A stretch of 64,000 bases of DNA. It comes from Fibrobacteraceae bacterium. Lineage in GTDB: Bacteria; Fibrobacterota; Fibrobacteria; Fibrobacterales; Fibrobacteraceae. The notes beneath the pieces were generated by a model. The model saw only the letters and a list, made by a program, of their open reading frames with translations, searched no databases and had not been told where the DNA came from. The stretch's first letter is position 1. Each line of letters opens with the position of its first letter. Positions 36,023 through 44,420 of this stretch are shown here, piece by piece. The stretch spans positions 20,126 through 84,125 of the forward strand of contig JAGBSH010000023.1 of NCBI GenBank assembly GCA_017631885.1, read 5' to 3'. A program made the position numbers and the translations under genes.

Positions 36023-36400
36023 TTAAACGTGTTTAATCTTGTTATCGCCTTCGTCCCAGTTTTTGCCATCGCATACAAACTTGTATTCGTAATCGCCAGG
36101 AAGAAGAGAAAGTTTTGCCTTCCAAAGGCCGGTTTTCTTTTCTTTCTTGAGCATGTCTGCATCAACTGCCCAATTGTTGAAAGCACCTGCAACAGAAACT
36201 GTAGTAGCAAGCGGACAATCAGCAACAAATTCAACAGAAACCTTTTTTGGGGCTACTTTCTTAGCAGCAGGTTTTGCGGCTTTTGCTTCGCAAGTTTTTT
36301 TAGTAGCGCAAGTTTTTTTTGCCGGAGCCTTAGTGGCGCAAGCTTTCTTGGCAGTAGCTTTTGGTGCTTTTTCTGCAGCAGTTTTCTTTGTGGTTGCCAT
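36023..36400 (-). CDS. Small CBM48 (glycogen-binding) protein with a lysine/alanine/cysteine-rich tail
   Basis: The product has 125 residues. Residues 1-52 are low-complexity and basic, repeating A-P-A-K-K, K-K-T-C-A-T-K and K-A-A-K-P-A-A-K-K, like the tails of bacterial histone H1-like proteins but with four cysteines. Residues 54-125 form a CBM48/AMPK-beta type fold: V-E-F-V-A, T-V-S-V-A-G-A-F-N-N-W, G-L-W-K-A-K-L-S-L-L-P-G-D-Y-E-Y-K-F-V-C-D-G-K-N-W. In known members this binds alpha-glucans. No catalytic domain is attached. It has an AGGAGA ribosome site. A glycogen-granule or nucleoid role is conceivable; neither is shown. Confidence 0.82.
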   Translation of the reverse strand: MATTKKTAAEKAPKATAKKACATKAPAKKTCATKKTCEAKAAKPAAKKVAPKKVSVEFVADCPLATTVSVAGAFNNWAVDADMLKKEKKTGLWKAKLSLLPGDYEYKFVCDGKNWDEGDNKIKHV

Positions 36401-36543
36401 ATTTCATTTCTCCTATTTTAAGTTAGCACAATATTAAAAAAAATTTACGAATTTGACTAGGTTCTTTTTCGCTTTATCAAAAATAAGGGGAAATGGCGCT
36501 TAAGAGTCTTTTAGAAAAGAGCAATATTTTTATATTTGGCAGT

Positions 36544-37197
36544 ATGAGTTTACAGCAAATTATCGCTCCAAGTGTGTTAAATGCCGATTTTCTTGAATTA
36601 GGCAAAGGTTTAAAAGCTATTGAAAATGGTGGTGCAGGTCTTGTTCATTTAGATATTATGGATGGCCATTTTGTTCCAAATGTAAGTTTTGGCCCTGGTG
36701 TTTCTAAATGTATCGGCAAAGGAACCTCTCTTCCGCTTGATTGCCATTTAATGATTTCAAACCCAGAACAATATGTAGAAGAATTTGCAAAAGCAGGCGC
36801 AACTTATATTTCTGTTCATGCTGAAACTACAAACCATTTAGACCGTTTATTACACCAAATTCGTGAACTTGGTTGCAAACCAGCAGTAGCATTAAACCCG
36901 GCAACTCCATTGGAAAGTGTTCTACATGTATTAGACATTGTAGATATGGTGCTTATTATGTCGGTAAATCCAGGGTTTGGTGGTCAAAAATTGATTCCTT
37001 ATACTCTAGAAAAAATCAAAAGGCTACGAGCACTTTGCCCCGAAAAAGATATTCAAATTGATGGCGGCGTAAACCTGGAAACAATAGCTTTAGCTAAAGA
37101 AGCAGGGGCTAATATTTTTGTTGTGGGGAGTGCTATTTTTGGAACTCCCGATCCAGAAACTACTTGCAAAAAATTTGTTGAAGCTGTACTAAAGTAA
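36544..37197 (+). CDS. rpe: Ribulose-phosphate 3-epimerase
   Basis: The product has 217 residues from ATG 36544, starting M-S-L-Q-Q-I-I-A-P-S-V-L-N-A-D-F as the family does. TIM-barrel motifs are H-L-D-I-M-D-G-H-F-V-P-N, D-C-H-L-M-I, L-I-M-S-V-N-P-G-F-G-G-Q, Q-I-D-G-G-V and V-G-S-A-I-F. These carry the metal-binding histidines and catalytic aspartates. It interconverts ribulose 5-phosphate and xylulose 5-phosphate. An upstream in-frame ATG at 36493 would add 17 residues without family match, though AAGGGG is close to it. TTGACT at 36453-36458 may be its -35 box. A strong terminator follows. Confidence 0.93.
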   Translation: MSLQQIIAPSVLNADFLELGKGLKAIENGGAGLVHLDIMDGHFVPNVSFGPGVSKCIGKGTSLPLDCHLMISNPEQYVEEFAKAGATYISVHAETTNHLDRLLHQIRELGCKPAVALNPATPLESVLHVLDIVDMVLIMSVNPGFGGQKLIPYTLEKIKRLRALCPEKDIQIDGGVNLETIALAKEAGANIFVVGSAIFGTPDPETTCKKFVEAVLK

Positions 37198-37200
37198 TAT

Positions 37201-37229
37201 AAAAAGTCCCGGGCTTCCGGGACTTTTTT
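37201..37229. terminator. Rho-independent terminator between rpe and tRNA-Val
   Basis: AAAAAGTCCCGG, loop GCTT, CCGGGACTTTTTT forms a 12-bp perfect stem ending in a T-run. It starts 3 bases after the rpe stop and can also end transcription of the opposing tRNA gene. Confidence 0.95.
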
Positions 37230-37230
37230 A

Positions 37231-37305
37231 TGGACAATACTGGATTTGAACCAGTGACCTCTGCCGTGTGAAGGCAGCGCTCTAAACCAACTGAGCTAAT
37301 TGTCC
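37231..37305 (-). tRNA. tRNA-Val (anticodon CAC)
   Basis: A full cloverleaf of 75 bases on the minus strand. The acceptor GGACAAT pairs with ATTGTCC, the D-arm has GCTC/GAGC, the anticodon arm is CTGCC-TTCACAC-GGCAG (CAC at 37268-37270), and the T-arm is ACTGG-TTCAAAT-CCAGT. CCA is not encoded. Confidence 0.96.
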
Positions 37306-37310
37306 TTATT

Positions 37311-37775
37311 TTAAAGGTATTTGTCTTCGGCTTTGCGAAGAATTGTAAGGAAGTCTGATGGAGTTTCTGCTTCAATTAAATCTTGACGAACAGCCCCATC
37401 AGCGAGCAAGCGACTTACAGAAGAAAGGGCTTTTAAGTGTGGCCCAACCGTGTTTCCTGGGCTAACAATTAAAATCAAAAGAAAAACAGGTTCGCCATCA
37501 AAAGAATCAAAGTCAATACCATCTTTTACAGTTGCAGCCACCATGCACATGCGATCCACGTAATCTACTTTGGCATGAGGAACCGCTAAACCACAACTAA
37601 TACCAGTAGAGCGAGATTTTTCTCTAGCAAAAACCGCTTCAAAAATTTCATCACGATGTTCTAACTGGTAGGCTCGGCACAAGGTGTCAACCATTTCATT
37701 TAAGATGCTTTCTTTGTCAGTAGACGAAGAATTGATGATAACACAATTGTCTACAAATCTTTCAGAAAGACGCAT
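37311..37775 (-). CDS. ptsN: PTS EIIA (nitrogen/fructose type) domain protein
   Basis: The product has 154 residues forming a single EIIA domain: L-S-E-R-F-V, A-V-F-A-R-E-K-S-R-S-T-G-I, then G-L-A-V-P-H-A-K with the phospho-accepting histidine, and V-F-L-L-I-L-I-V-S-P. Such stand-alone proteins accept phosphate from NPr/HPr and regulate potassium transport, nitrogen response or sigma-54-linked functions. No sugar permease lies nearby, which favours a regulatory role. The tRNA-Val gene starts 5 bases beyond its stop on the same strand, so they might be cotranscribed and cut apart. Confidence 0.85.
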   Translation of the reverse strand: MRLSERFVDNCVIINSSSTDKESILNEMVDTLCRAYQLEHRDEIFEAVFAREKSRSTGISCGLAVPHAKVDYVDRMCMVAATVKDGIDFDSFDGEPVFLLILIVSPGNTVGPHLKALSSVSRLLADGAVRQDLIEAETPSDFLTILRKAEDKYL

Positions 37776-37851
37776 AAAAATCCTCGAAAAGAAACAATTA
37801 AAGATAGTTTAGCAAAAAATCAGCCGATTGGGGAGATTTTTAAAGAATAAT

Positions 37852-38625
37852 TTAGAGTAAAGATTGATTTAAAAACTGACGAATAGCTGTTTCGTCATTA
37901 ATTTCTGTGATTTTTGTTAAAATCTCGTGCATAAGCCGTACAGAAAGTTGCCCAGGAACAGAAGATTCTAAAATACTGCCATAAGAAAGGTTCGCTCCTT
38001 TCAACAAAGAAAGTATTCGGCTTGGTTTTCCTGTGTTTCCCATAGCAAATGCTGAAAAATAAGGAAAATCTTTAGAAAATTCTTGAATAAAGTCGTAGAG
38101 AGGGTCTGAATCGCCCTCGGCATTACTCATAGCAGCTATTTTGACGCCAGATGCACCGACTCTTTTTGCATCTTCTACAAGAGTGGTGAGGACTGGATAA
38201 GGCGGGATGCGTAAAAAATTATGCTGAGAAATGAAAATTTTTACATCTCTCGCAGAGGCAAGAGCGTTTAATGCTTCAAAATCAAAAAGACAATCTTGTT
38301 CAAGGTCTAAAAGGTCTGGGGTTTGTTCTTCTGTAAGAATTTGTCCCCAGTTTTTGAGGCGCATAGTTGCACTAGAATTGTCAAATAATCCTCCATCCCG
38401 AACAAGTCGAATCGTTCCTATCTGAAGTTTGTCCGGAAAAATAGAGCGTATGCGAGAAGACAAGCTAGGCCATTCCGTTTCGTTTTCAAACCAATCGTAA
38501 CGGATTTCTAAGGCAGAACATAAAGAAGTTATCTGGGCTATTTCACCGCTTGGGTTTTGTTCTAGCTCAAGAAGAATCTCGGGATTTAGCAATCCTACAA
38601 TATGACCTTGCGAAATCATACGCAA
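37852..38625 (-). CDS. aroD: Type I 3-dehydroquinate dehydratase
   Basis: The product has 257 residues. It carries the class I motifs in order: E-I-R-Y-D-W (acidic substrate contact), I-G-T-I-R, I-S-Q-H-N-F (catalytic histidine), V-K-I-A (Schiff-base lysine), M-G-N-T-G-K-P-S-R and Y-G-S with a later P-G-Q-L-S. It dehydrates 3-dehydroquinate in the shikimate route. Overall similarity is low and the N terminus is atypical, but the catalytic set is intact. It is not clustered with other aro genes; the neighbour ptsN is 76 bases downstream. Confidence 0.8.
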   Translation of the reverse strand: MRMISQGHIVGLLNPEILLELEQNPSGEIAQITSLCSALEIRYDWFENETEWPSLSSRIRSIFPDKLQIGTIRLVRDGGLFDNSSATMRLKNWGQILTEEQTPDLLDLEQDCLFDFEALNALASARDVKIFISQHNFLRIPPYPVLTTLVEDAKRVGASGVKIAAMSNAEGDSDPLYDFIQEFSKDFPYFSAFAMGNTGKPSRILSLLKGANLSYGSILESSVPGQLSVRLMHEILTKITEINDETAIRQFLNQSLL

Positions 38626-38702
38626 AAGATATCAAATATGCTCTTGCTTGGCGAGATGTTAGAAGGATTTTTTTTTAAATTTGAGAAAAAATGGAGTTTT
38701 TT

Positions 38703-39293
38703 ATGTTTTCTATGAAATGTGAACAAAAACAAGATGAAACAAAGAAAAGTGATTTTTTGAAACAAGCAGAAGAACATCTAGCTAATAATCGACGAATTTT
38801 CCTTTGGGGCGGAGTCGATGATGAAAGTGCAGAACGCATTGTAAAGCAATTATTGTATTTAGATTCAATTTCTCACGACGATATTATTTTGTTTATCAAT
38901 AGTCCTGGTGGCGTTATTTCTAGTGGCTTAGCTATTTATGATTGCATGCAGGCAATAGAAAGCGATGTGGTTACGGTTTGTTGTGGTCAAGCGGCTTCTA
39001 TGGGGGCAGTTCTTTTAGTGGCTGGGGCAAAAGGTAAGCGTTATGCATGGCCAAATGCTCGTATTATGATTCACCAGCCATTGATTCACGGACAAATGAC
39101 AGGTCCTGCTTCAGATATTCAGATTCAGGCAGAAGAAATGCTTCGTATCCGTGAAGTGACGACAGAAATTTTAGCTCGTCATTCAGGAAAATCAGTTGAA
39201 GAAATTGATAAAGATACGGAACGTGATAATTGGTTTGCCGCAGAAGCTGCAAAAGTTTATGGTTTAGTGGATATTGTAGAGAGTTATCGCTAA
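38703..39293 (+). CDS. clpP: ATP-dependent Clp protease proteolytic subunit
   Basis: The product has 196 residues from ATG 38703, which has GGAG six bases upstream; ATG 38691 would add four residues. The catalytic triad is visible: serine in G-Q-A-A-S-M-G-A, histidine in M-I-H-Q-P, aspartate in D-K-D-T-E-R-D-N. The substrate-channel strand F-I-N-S-P-G-G is present. ClpP forms a 14-subunit chamber that degrades proteins unfolded by ClpX or ClpA. No clpX follows, unlike many genomes. Its stop TAA overlaps the ftsY start (TAATG), implying translational coupling. Confidence 0.95.
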   Translation: MFSMKCEQKQDETKKSDFLKQAEEHLANNRRIFLWGGVDDESAERIVKQLLYLDSISHDDIILFINSPGGVISSGLAIYDCMQAIESDVVTVCCGQAASMGAVLLVAGAKGKRYAWPNARIMIHQPLIHGQMTGPASDIQIQAEEMLRIREVTTEILARHSGKSVEEIDKDTERDNWFAAEAAKVYGLVDIVESYR

Positions 39294-40216
39294 TGGGTCT
39301 TTTTTCAGCAATAAAATCTGGTTTGCAAAAAACTCGTGAAGCTTTGCTTGGCGAGTTGAAAGGTATTGTTGGCGTCGGAAAAATCACTGACGAAACTTTG
39401 GAAGATTTAGAAGAACATTTAATTAAAGCGGATGTCGGTGTGGAAGCGGCTTTCTTGTTGACAGATGCTCTGCGTGAAAATGCTCTTGGAAAATCGTTGA
39501 CAGAAAAAGAAGTTTTGTCCATTATGCGTAATGAAGCAGAACGTTTATTGCAGGATCCGCCGCAGTTTGAACTTAAAGGTTCTCCGCATGTGATTCTTGT
39601 AATTGGCGTAAATGGTGCTGGTAAAACAACGACTATTGGCAAACTGGCATCGCGTTTTGCTTCTGAAGGTAAAAAGGTAATGATTGCGGCAGGCGATACG
39701 TTCCGCGCGGCAGCTATTGAACAGTTAGAAACTTGGGCGGAACGTTCTGGTGCCGAATTTGTTCGACACCAGGAAGGCTCAGACCCTGCGGCCGTCGCCT
39801 TTGACGCCTGCGCCGCTGCAAAAGCTCGCGGTTGTGATGTTGTTCTTGTAGACACGGCTGGTCGTTTGCATAATAAAGATTATTTGATGGATGAACTTTC
39901 TAAAGTAGTTCGCGTTATGCGAAAACACGACGAAAGCTACCCACATGATATTTGGCTTGTTATTGATGGAACCACTGGGCAAAATGCGATAAATCAAACC
40001 AAAATTTTCCACAAAAGTTTTCCTTTGACTGGTATTGTGGTTACCAAATTAGATGGTACTGCACGTGGTGGTTCTGTGTTATCTATAGCAGGTTCTTTGC
40101 AGATTCCAATTCGCTGGATTGGCGTTGGTGAAAGAATTGACCAATTAGTGCCTTTTAATAAGCAAGAATTTGTAGAAGGGCTTTTTGAAAATGCTCTCAG
40201 CGAAAGTGAAAATTAA
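39293..40216 (+). CDS. ftsY: Signal recognition particle receptor FtsY
   Basis: The product has 307 residues comprising an NG domain without the long acidic A domain of E. coli. The G-domain motifs are G-V-N-G-A-G-K-T-T-T-I-G-K-L-A, G-D-T-F-R-A-A-A, D-T-A-G-R-L-H, T-K-L-D-G-T-A-R-G-G and G-V-G-E. It docks ribosome-SRP complexes at the membrane. The ATG at 39293 overlaps the clpP stop. The 3' end leads straight into a lipoprotein gene one base later, so clpP, ftsY and the next genes may form one transcript. Confidence 0.95.
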   Translation: MGLFSAIKSGLQKTREALLGELKGIVGVGKITDETLEDLEEHLIKADVGVEAAFLLTDALRENALGKSLTEKEVLSIMRNEAERLLQDPPQFELKGSPHVILVIGVNGAGKTTTIGKLASRFASEGKKVMIAAGDTFRAAAIEQLETWAERSGAEFVRHQEGSDPAAVAFDACAAAKARGCDVVLVDTAGRLHNKDYLMDELSKVVRVMRKHDESYPHDIWLVIDGTTGQNAINQTKIFHKSFPLTGIVVTKLDGTARGGSVLSIAGSLQIPIRWIGVGERIDQLVPFNKQEFVEGLFENALSESEN

Positions 40217-40217
40217 A

Positions 40218-40523
40218 ATGGGATTTCTGATATCCTTTTTGATTTTTGTTCTGTGCGCTTGTCAGGAACATTCGGGAAATATTTCTCCCAATTTTAGTAA
40301 AGCTTATGTTGAAATGCGTGCGATAACTGAAATCTATGGAACACGTCCCGAAGCTAATCTTTTAAATAAATCCATTCTTGAAAAATATGGATTTACTATT
40401 GAGTCGTTTTCAAAAGAATTTGAAAAATTGCAAAAAAATTATTCAATGTGGAATGCTTTTCAAGTAGAAGTGCTTTCTTATGTAGACACTTTGCAAAAAA
40501 CAAAAAGTAAGGAGTCCAAATGA
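40218..40523 (+). CDS. Small lipoprotein, 101 residues, unknown function
   Basis: From ATG 40218 the product begins with a hydrophobic signal and lipobox L-C-A-C at residue 13. The mature part (Y-V-E-M-R-A-I-T-E-I-Y-G, L-E-K-Y-G-F-T-I-E-S-F-S-K-E-F) is helical and resembles DUF4296-like or general small lipoproteins of this superphylum, although I cannot name it. The stop overlaps the start of the thioredoxin gene by four bases (ATGA), so the two are translationally coupled. Confidence 0.65.
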   Translation: MGFLISFLIFVLCACQEHSGNISPNFSKAYVEMRAITEIYGTRPEANLLNKSILEKYGFTIESFSKEFEKLQKNYSMWNAFQVEVLSYVDTLQKTKSKESK

Positions 40524-40981
40524 AAGTATTTCTTTTAGGATTATTTTTATTTGTTGGATTTTCTTTTGCAGATTCCTTTTGGAAACCCATGCAAGAGGCT
40601 TTAATGCTTGCAAAAAAAGATAAACGTCCAATATTTGTTGAATATTATGCTGATTGGTGTGTGCCTTGTCAAGTGATGCAAGCCAATGTTTTTTCAGATA
40701 AAGCCGTGCAGAAAAAAATAGAAGACAATTTTTATGCTGTTCGTTTAAACGTGGATTCAATGGATTCTGTTTTTTGTGAAAGCAAGAATGTTCCTATAAA
40801 AGAATGTTACACAAGCGTTTTAAAATTACAAGGAATCCCCAGCTATGTTATTCTAGATTATTCTGGAGTATCGCTACTTTCATTGAGTGGCGCTATGGGA
40901 AAAGAGGGAATGTTGCGTTTTTTAGATAAAATTCTTTATGAAGGCTTCCAGAAAAACTCTAAAAAGAAAGGGGTGCTTTAA
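40520..40981 (+). CDS. Exported thioredoxin-fold protein
   Basis: The product has 153 residues. A signal peptide (F-L-L-G-L-F-L-F-V-G-F-S-F-A) precedes a thioredoxin-like domain with the redox motif W-C-V-P-C in Y-A-D-W-C-V-P-C-Q-V-M, and the cis-proline in G-I-P-S-Y. An extra pair of cysteines (V-F-C-E-S ... E-C-Y) lies mid-chain. It resembles the C-terminal domain of DsbD and DUF255-type proteins, so it probably reduces or isomerises disulphides in the periplasm. AAGGAG precedes the start. The next gene overlaps by one base. Confidence 0.82.
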   Translation: MKVFLLGLFLFVGFSFADSFWKPMQEALMLAKKDKRPIFVEYYADWCVPCQVMQANVFSDKAVQKKIEDNFYAVRLNVDSMDSVFCESKNVPIKECYTSVLKLQGIPSYVILDYSGVSLLSLSGAMGKEGMLRFLDKILYEGFQKNSKKKGVL

Positions 40982-42606
40982 TGGAAACATATTTGCTAGT
41001 GGCAACGATTGTTTTTTGGAGTGCACTTATACTTTTAGTGCATTGCTATATACTTTTCCCTTTGTCATTACCTTGGTTGAGTGAAGTTTTTAAAAGAAAA
41101 CCATCTGAAAAGAAAGTCGCTTTGCCAAAAGTGTCTATACTGATTTCAGCCTATAATGAAGAAAGTATAATTGAAAGGAAAATTGAAAATCTTTTAGAAA
41201 TAGATTACCCAAAAGAACTCTTGGAAATTTTAATAGGAGACGATGGCTCGGCAGATAAAACGGCTGAAATTGTAGAGCGTTTTTCAGAGCGCGGCATCAC
41301 TTTAATTCGCGCAGAAAAAAATGCCGGTAAAGCGGCAATGTTAAATCGGCTTCAACAAAAAGCATCTGGAGAAATTCTTTTATTCTGTGATGCAAATACA
41401 ATGTTTTTTCCAAATGTAGTTCGCCAATTAGTTGCTCCATTTAATGATTCAAAAATAGGGTGTGTATGTGGTCATTTAATTCTTTCTGATTTAAGTGGAA
41501 CGCCTCTAGGTAAAGGTGAAAGTGCTTATTGGGATTTGGAATCTGAAATCAAAAAATTTGAAGGGATGCTTGATCGTTTAATTGGCGGTAATGGCGCATT
41601 GTATGCTATTCGTCGAGAACTTTATACAGCACTCCCAGTGAAAAAAAGTGTTATGGATGATTTTTTTGTAACCGTAAAAATTTTACAAAAAGGTTATTAT
41701 TGCACATTTGTAAATGGAGCTATTGGTACTGAAGTGACTTCAAAAGAAGCTTCTGGAGAATACCGTAGAAAAGTGAGAATCGGGCGAGCTAATTTCAATT
41801 ATCTCTTCTCTTATTTACCTTTGCTAAATCCATTTCGTCCGCTATTAGCGTATTTATTCTTTTCGCATAAATTGTTGCGTTGGTTCTCGCCACATTTAGG
41901 AATTTTGTGCATTTTATCATCAGCGGTGCTTGCTTTTTCTGCGTCACCATTTTATATCGCTGTTTTTGGTGCTATTCTTTTGTTCTTTTTATTGGCGTTA
42001 CTTAAAATTATTCCACAGGCTTATTATTTTTTATCTATGAATATGGCTATGCTTAAAGGATTTTTCTTGTCGTTTTGTAAACAGACTGGTGGCGGTTGGG
42101 CCCGTGAAGCTCGTAGTGAAGAAAAAACATTTTCTTCGACTATCTTGTCTGTGTTAGGGCTTGTTTTTGCGTTTTCATTTTTGACACCAACCGATTCGTT
42201 TGCCGATGTCGGCTTTTCTGCAGAAGTAGGGACACTTTCTTCTTTAGAAGACAGAGAAGATCTTTTGTTTAATTTAGATGTAACAGGGCATTTATGGTAT
42301 CGTTTTGACCAAATGGTTTTCTTTGGAATTGGAAGTGGTTATCAGGATATTTATGGTAAATATTATGTGCCGGTGACAGCATCTATTTGGTTGCGCTTGC
42401 CTTTTGGTTCTACCGTTTTGCCTGTTTTTACTGGTGATTATGGTTACGCATTTGGAAATGATAAACGTTTGATTTGGAAATTAGGCGGTGGGGTAGATAT
42501 CAAAAATGGAGACCGTTCTTCTATTCTGATTCTTGCAGGCTATGAAAAATTACGGAAACGTGGTAACCATATTTATGTCCATGGCGGATTATTGTTGGAA
42601 TTTTAG
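40981..42606 (+). CDS. Membrane glycosyltransferase (GT2) fused to an outer-membrane-barrel-like domain
   Basis: The product has 541 residues. Residue 1-30 is a membrane segment. Residues 48-265 form a GT2 domain (V-S-I-L-I-S-A-Y-N-E, G-D-D-G-S-A-D, D-A-N-T, M-D-D-F-F). Three or four membrane segments follow to about 365. After E-E-K at 382 comes a signal-peptide-like run (I-L-S-V-L-G-L-V-F-A-F-S-F ... S-F-A), then 130 residues of alternating beta-strand sequence ending G-L-L-L-E-F, typical of barrels. The first part resembles processive or BcsA-like GTs. One open frame covers both parts. It starts the polysaccharide locus. Confidence 0.75.
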   Translation: METYLLVATIVFWSALILLVHCYILFPLSLPWLSEVFKRKPSEKKVALPKVSILISAYNEESIIERKIENLLEIDYPKELLEILIGDDGSADKTAEIVERFSERGITLIRAEKNAGKAAMLNRLQQKASGEILLFCDANTMFFPNVVRQLVAPFNDSKIGCVCGHLILSDLSGTPLGKGESAYWDLESEIKKFEGMLDRLIGGNGALYAIRRELYTALPVKKSVMDDFFVTVKILQKGYYCTFVNGAIGTEVTSKEASGEYRRKVRIGRANFNYLFSYLPLLNPFRPLLAYLFFSHKLLRWFSPHLGILCILSSAVLAFSASPFYIAVFGAILLFFLLALLKIIPQAYYFLSMNMAMLKGFFLSFCKQTGGGWAREARSEEKTFSSTILSVLGLVFAFSFLTPTDSFADVGFSAEVGTLSSLEDREDLLFNLDVTGHLWYRFDQMVFFGIGSGYQDIYGKYYVPVTASIWLRLPFGSTVLPVFTGDYGYAFGNDKRLIWKLGGGVDIKNGDRSSILILAGYEKLRKRGNHIYVHGGLLLEF

Positions 42607-42619
42607 TAGGTAAACTTGT

Positions 42620-43345
42620 ATGAAAAATGTTGGTTTGATATTTGCTGGTGGTGTCGGCTCTCGAATGAATTCTAAACAACGTCCAAAACAGTTTTTGGAA
42701 TTAAATGGCAGAGCTATTATTATTCATACATTAGAATATTTTGAAAGGCATAGAGAAATAGATGCAATATGCATTGTTTGCGTAGAAGACTGGATTGAAC
42801 ACCTTAAAGAATTGTTAGAAAGGTATCATATTAAAAAGGTAAAGTTTGTTGTGCCTGGTGGCGAAACAGGGCAGGCTTCTATTTATAATGGATTAAAGGC
42901 AATTCATGATAATGATGAATATAAAGATTCCATAGTTTTAATTCATGATGGTGTTCGTCCGTTAATTTCTGAACAATTGATTACAGATAATATTTTATGC
43001 GTTAAAGAAAATGGATCTGCAATTACTGTAGCCCCGGCAATAGAAACAATAGTTTCTACAGATGTTAAAAATTCCATAACTAAGATTATGGATAGAAAAG
43101 ATTGTAAGCTTGCTCGTGCCCCGCAGAGTTTTTTTATGAAAGATATTTTTGAAGTTCATACAAAAGCTATTGCTGATGGAAATACGAATATGATTGATTC
43201 AGCAAGCTTAATGCAACATTATGGTTTTAAATTAACAACGGTTGATGGTCCTGTAGAAAACATTAAAATCACAACGCCAATGGATTTTTATTTATTCAGA
43301 GCAATTTATGAAATCCGTGAAAATTCTCAAATTTTTGGATTTTAA
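42620..43345 (+). CDS. IspD/TarI-family CTP:alditol-phosphate cytidylyltransferase
   Basis: The product has 241 residues. It shows the nucleotidyltransferase loop F-A-G-G-V-G-S-R-M followed by R-P-K-Q-F-L, H-D-G-V-R-P-L and I-K-I-T-T-P-M-D. These are common to IspD (methylerythritol phosphate) and TarI/Bcs1 (ribitol 5-phosphate). The setting, among TagF-like polymerases, TagD and LicD genes, favours making CDP-ribitol or a related CDP-alditol for a surface polymer. A housekeeping IspD role cannot be excluded. The next gene starts 2 bases after the stop. Confidence 0.78.
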   Translation: MKNVGLIFAGGVGSRMNSKQRPKQFLELNGRAIIIHTLEYFERHREIDAICIVCVEDWIEHLKELLERYHIKKVKFVVPGGETGQASIYNGLKAIHDNDEYKDSIVLIHDGVRPLISEQLITDNILCVKENGSAITVAPAIETIVSTDVKNSITKIMDRKDCKLARAPQSFFMKDIFEVHTKAIADGNTNMIDSASLMQHYGFKLTTVDGPVENIKITTPMDFYLFRAIYEIRENSQIFGF

Positions 43346-43347
43346 TT

Positions 43348-44418
43348 ATGTTAGAAGCTAAAAAAGATAGTGTATTACAAGAAGATTTAGAAATTATTGC
43401 TTTCTCAAATGTGGATTGGAATCTATTAGATGGTTCAACCATTTTAGTTACAGGTGCAACTGGCTTAATTGGGTCTCAAATAATAAAAGCTCTTGCTTGT
43501 CGTAATCGAATTTGTAACGCGAGTATTAAAATTTTAGCTTGTGTTCGAAACATGGAAAAGGCGAAAGTTGTTTTTGCTGATATTCTTGATCGCGCTGAAT
43601 TGAAAATTATTGAAGGAGACGTTACAAAAATATTTGATATTAAAGAAAATGTTGATTATTTAGTTCATACAGCAAGTGCGACAGCATCAAAAGAATTTGT
43701 AACAAAACCAGTGGAAGTTATTCAAACAGCGATTAATGGGACTCAGAACTTTTTAGAACTTGCTAAAAATAAAAATGCCAAAGGTGCTGTTTACTTGTCT
43801 TCAATGGAAGCTTTTGGCGTTGTTCAAGCGTCTACTAAAAAAGCTGAAGAAAAAGATTTAGGATTTATTGATTTAGAAAATGTTAGAAGTTGTTATCCAG
43901 AAAGTAAAAGACTTTCTGAATGTTTATGCACTGCTTATGCAAGTGAATATAATGTGCCAATAAAAGTGGCGCGCTTGTCACAAACATTTGGGGCTGGAAT
44001 ACATTATTCAGAAAATCGTGTGTTTGCTCAATTTGCCAAAAGTGCGCTTGAAAAGCGAGATATAATTTTACATACGACAGGAATGTCTTTTGGAAATTAT
44101 TGCTATACAAGAGATACAATTATTGGCATTTTGCTTCTTTTGACAAGAGGTTGTGCTGGTGAAGCATATACTATTTCAAATGAAGAATCAAATGTTCGTG
44201 TTAAAGATATGGCACAAATGGTTGCAAAAAAATTGGCTGACAATAACATTAAAGTTGTTTTTGATGTTCCAGAAAGTTCGTTAACTTATGGCTATGCTCC
44301 AGATACGGAACTTCATTTGTCTTCTGCAAAAATGCAAAATCTTGGTTGGAAACCAACAGTTAATTTAGAAGAATCGTATAGACGATTAATGCGAAGTATG
44401 TTGTGTACAAAGGAATGA
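43348..44418 (+). CDS. NAD(P)-dependent epimerase/dehydratase (extended SDR)
   Basis: The product has 356 residues. The Rossmann motif G-A-T-G-L-I-G is near residue 35, the catalytic serine lies in Y-L-S-S-M-E-A-F-G, and the Y-x(3)-K pair is Y-P-E-S-K. The substrate part ends in a W-K-P-T-V-N-L-E-E-S-Y motif, common in nucleotide-sugar epimerases. It sits directly behind the CTP-dependent cytidylyltransferase, the position in which TarJ/Bcs1-type reductases or CDP-sugar epimerases occur. It may supply or modify the CDP-linked precursor. Substrate cannot be read. Confidence 0.82.
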   Translation: MLEAKKDSVLQEDLEIIAFSNVDWNLLDGSTILVTGATGLIGSQIIKALACRNRICNASIKILACVRNMEKAKVVFADILDRAELKIIEGDVTKIFDIKENVDYLVHTASATASKEFVTKPVEVIQTAINGTQNFLELAKNKNAKGAVYLSSMEAFGVVQASTKKAEEKDLGFIDLENVRSCYPESKRLSECLCTAYASEYNVPIKVARLSQTFGAGIHYSENRVFAQFAKSALEKRDIILHTTGMSFGNYCYTRDTIIGILLLLTRGCAGEAYTISNEESNVRVKDMAQMVAKKLADNNIKVVFDVPESSLTYGYAPDTELHLSSAKMQNLGWKPTVNLEESYRRLMRSMLCTKE

Positions 44419-44420
44419 AT

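Noticed and set aside
36493..36543. N-terminal extension of Rpe
   Set aside because: The family begins at the residues encoded from 36544; kept only as an alternative.
39064..39855. Antisense frame of 263 codons over clpP and ftsY
   Set aside because: It mirrors two clearly real genes and shows no family motif or signal.
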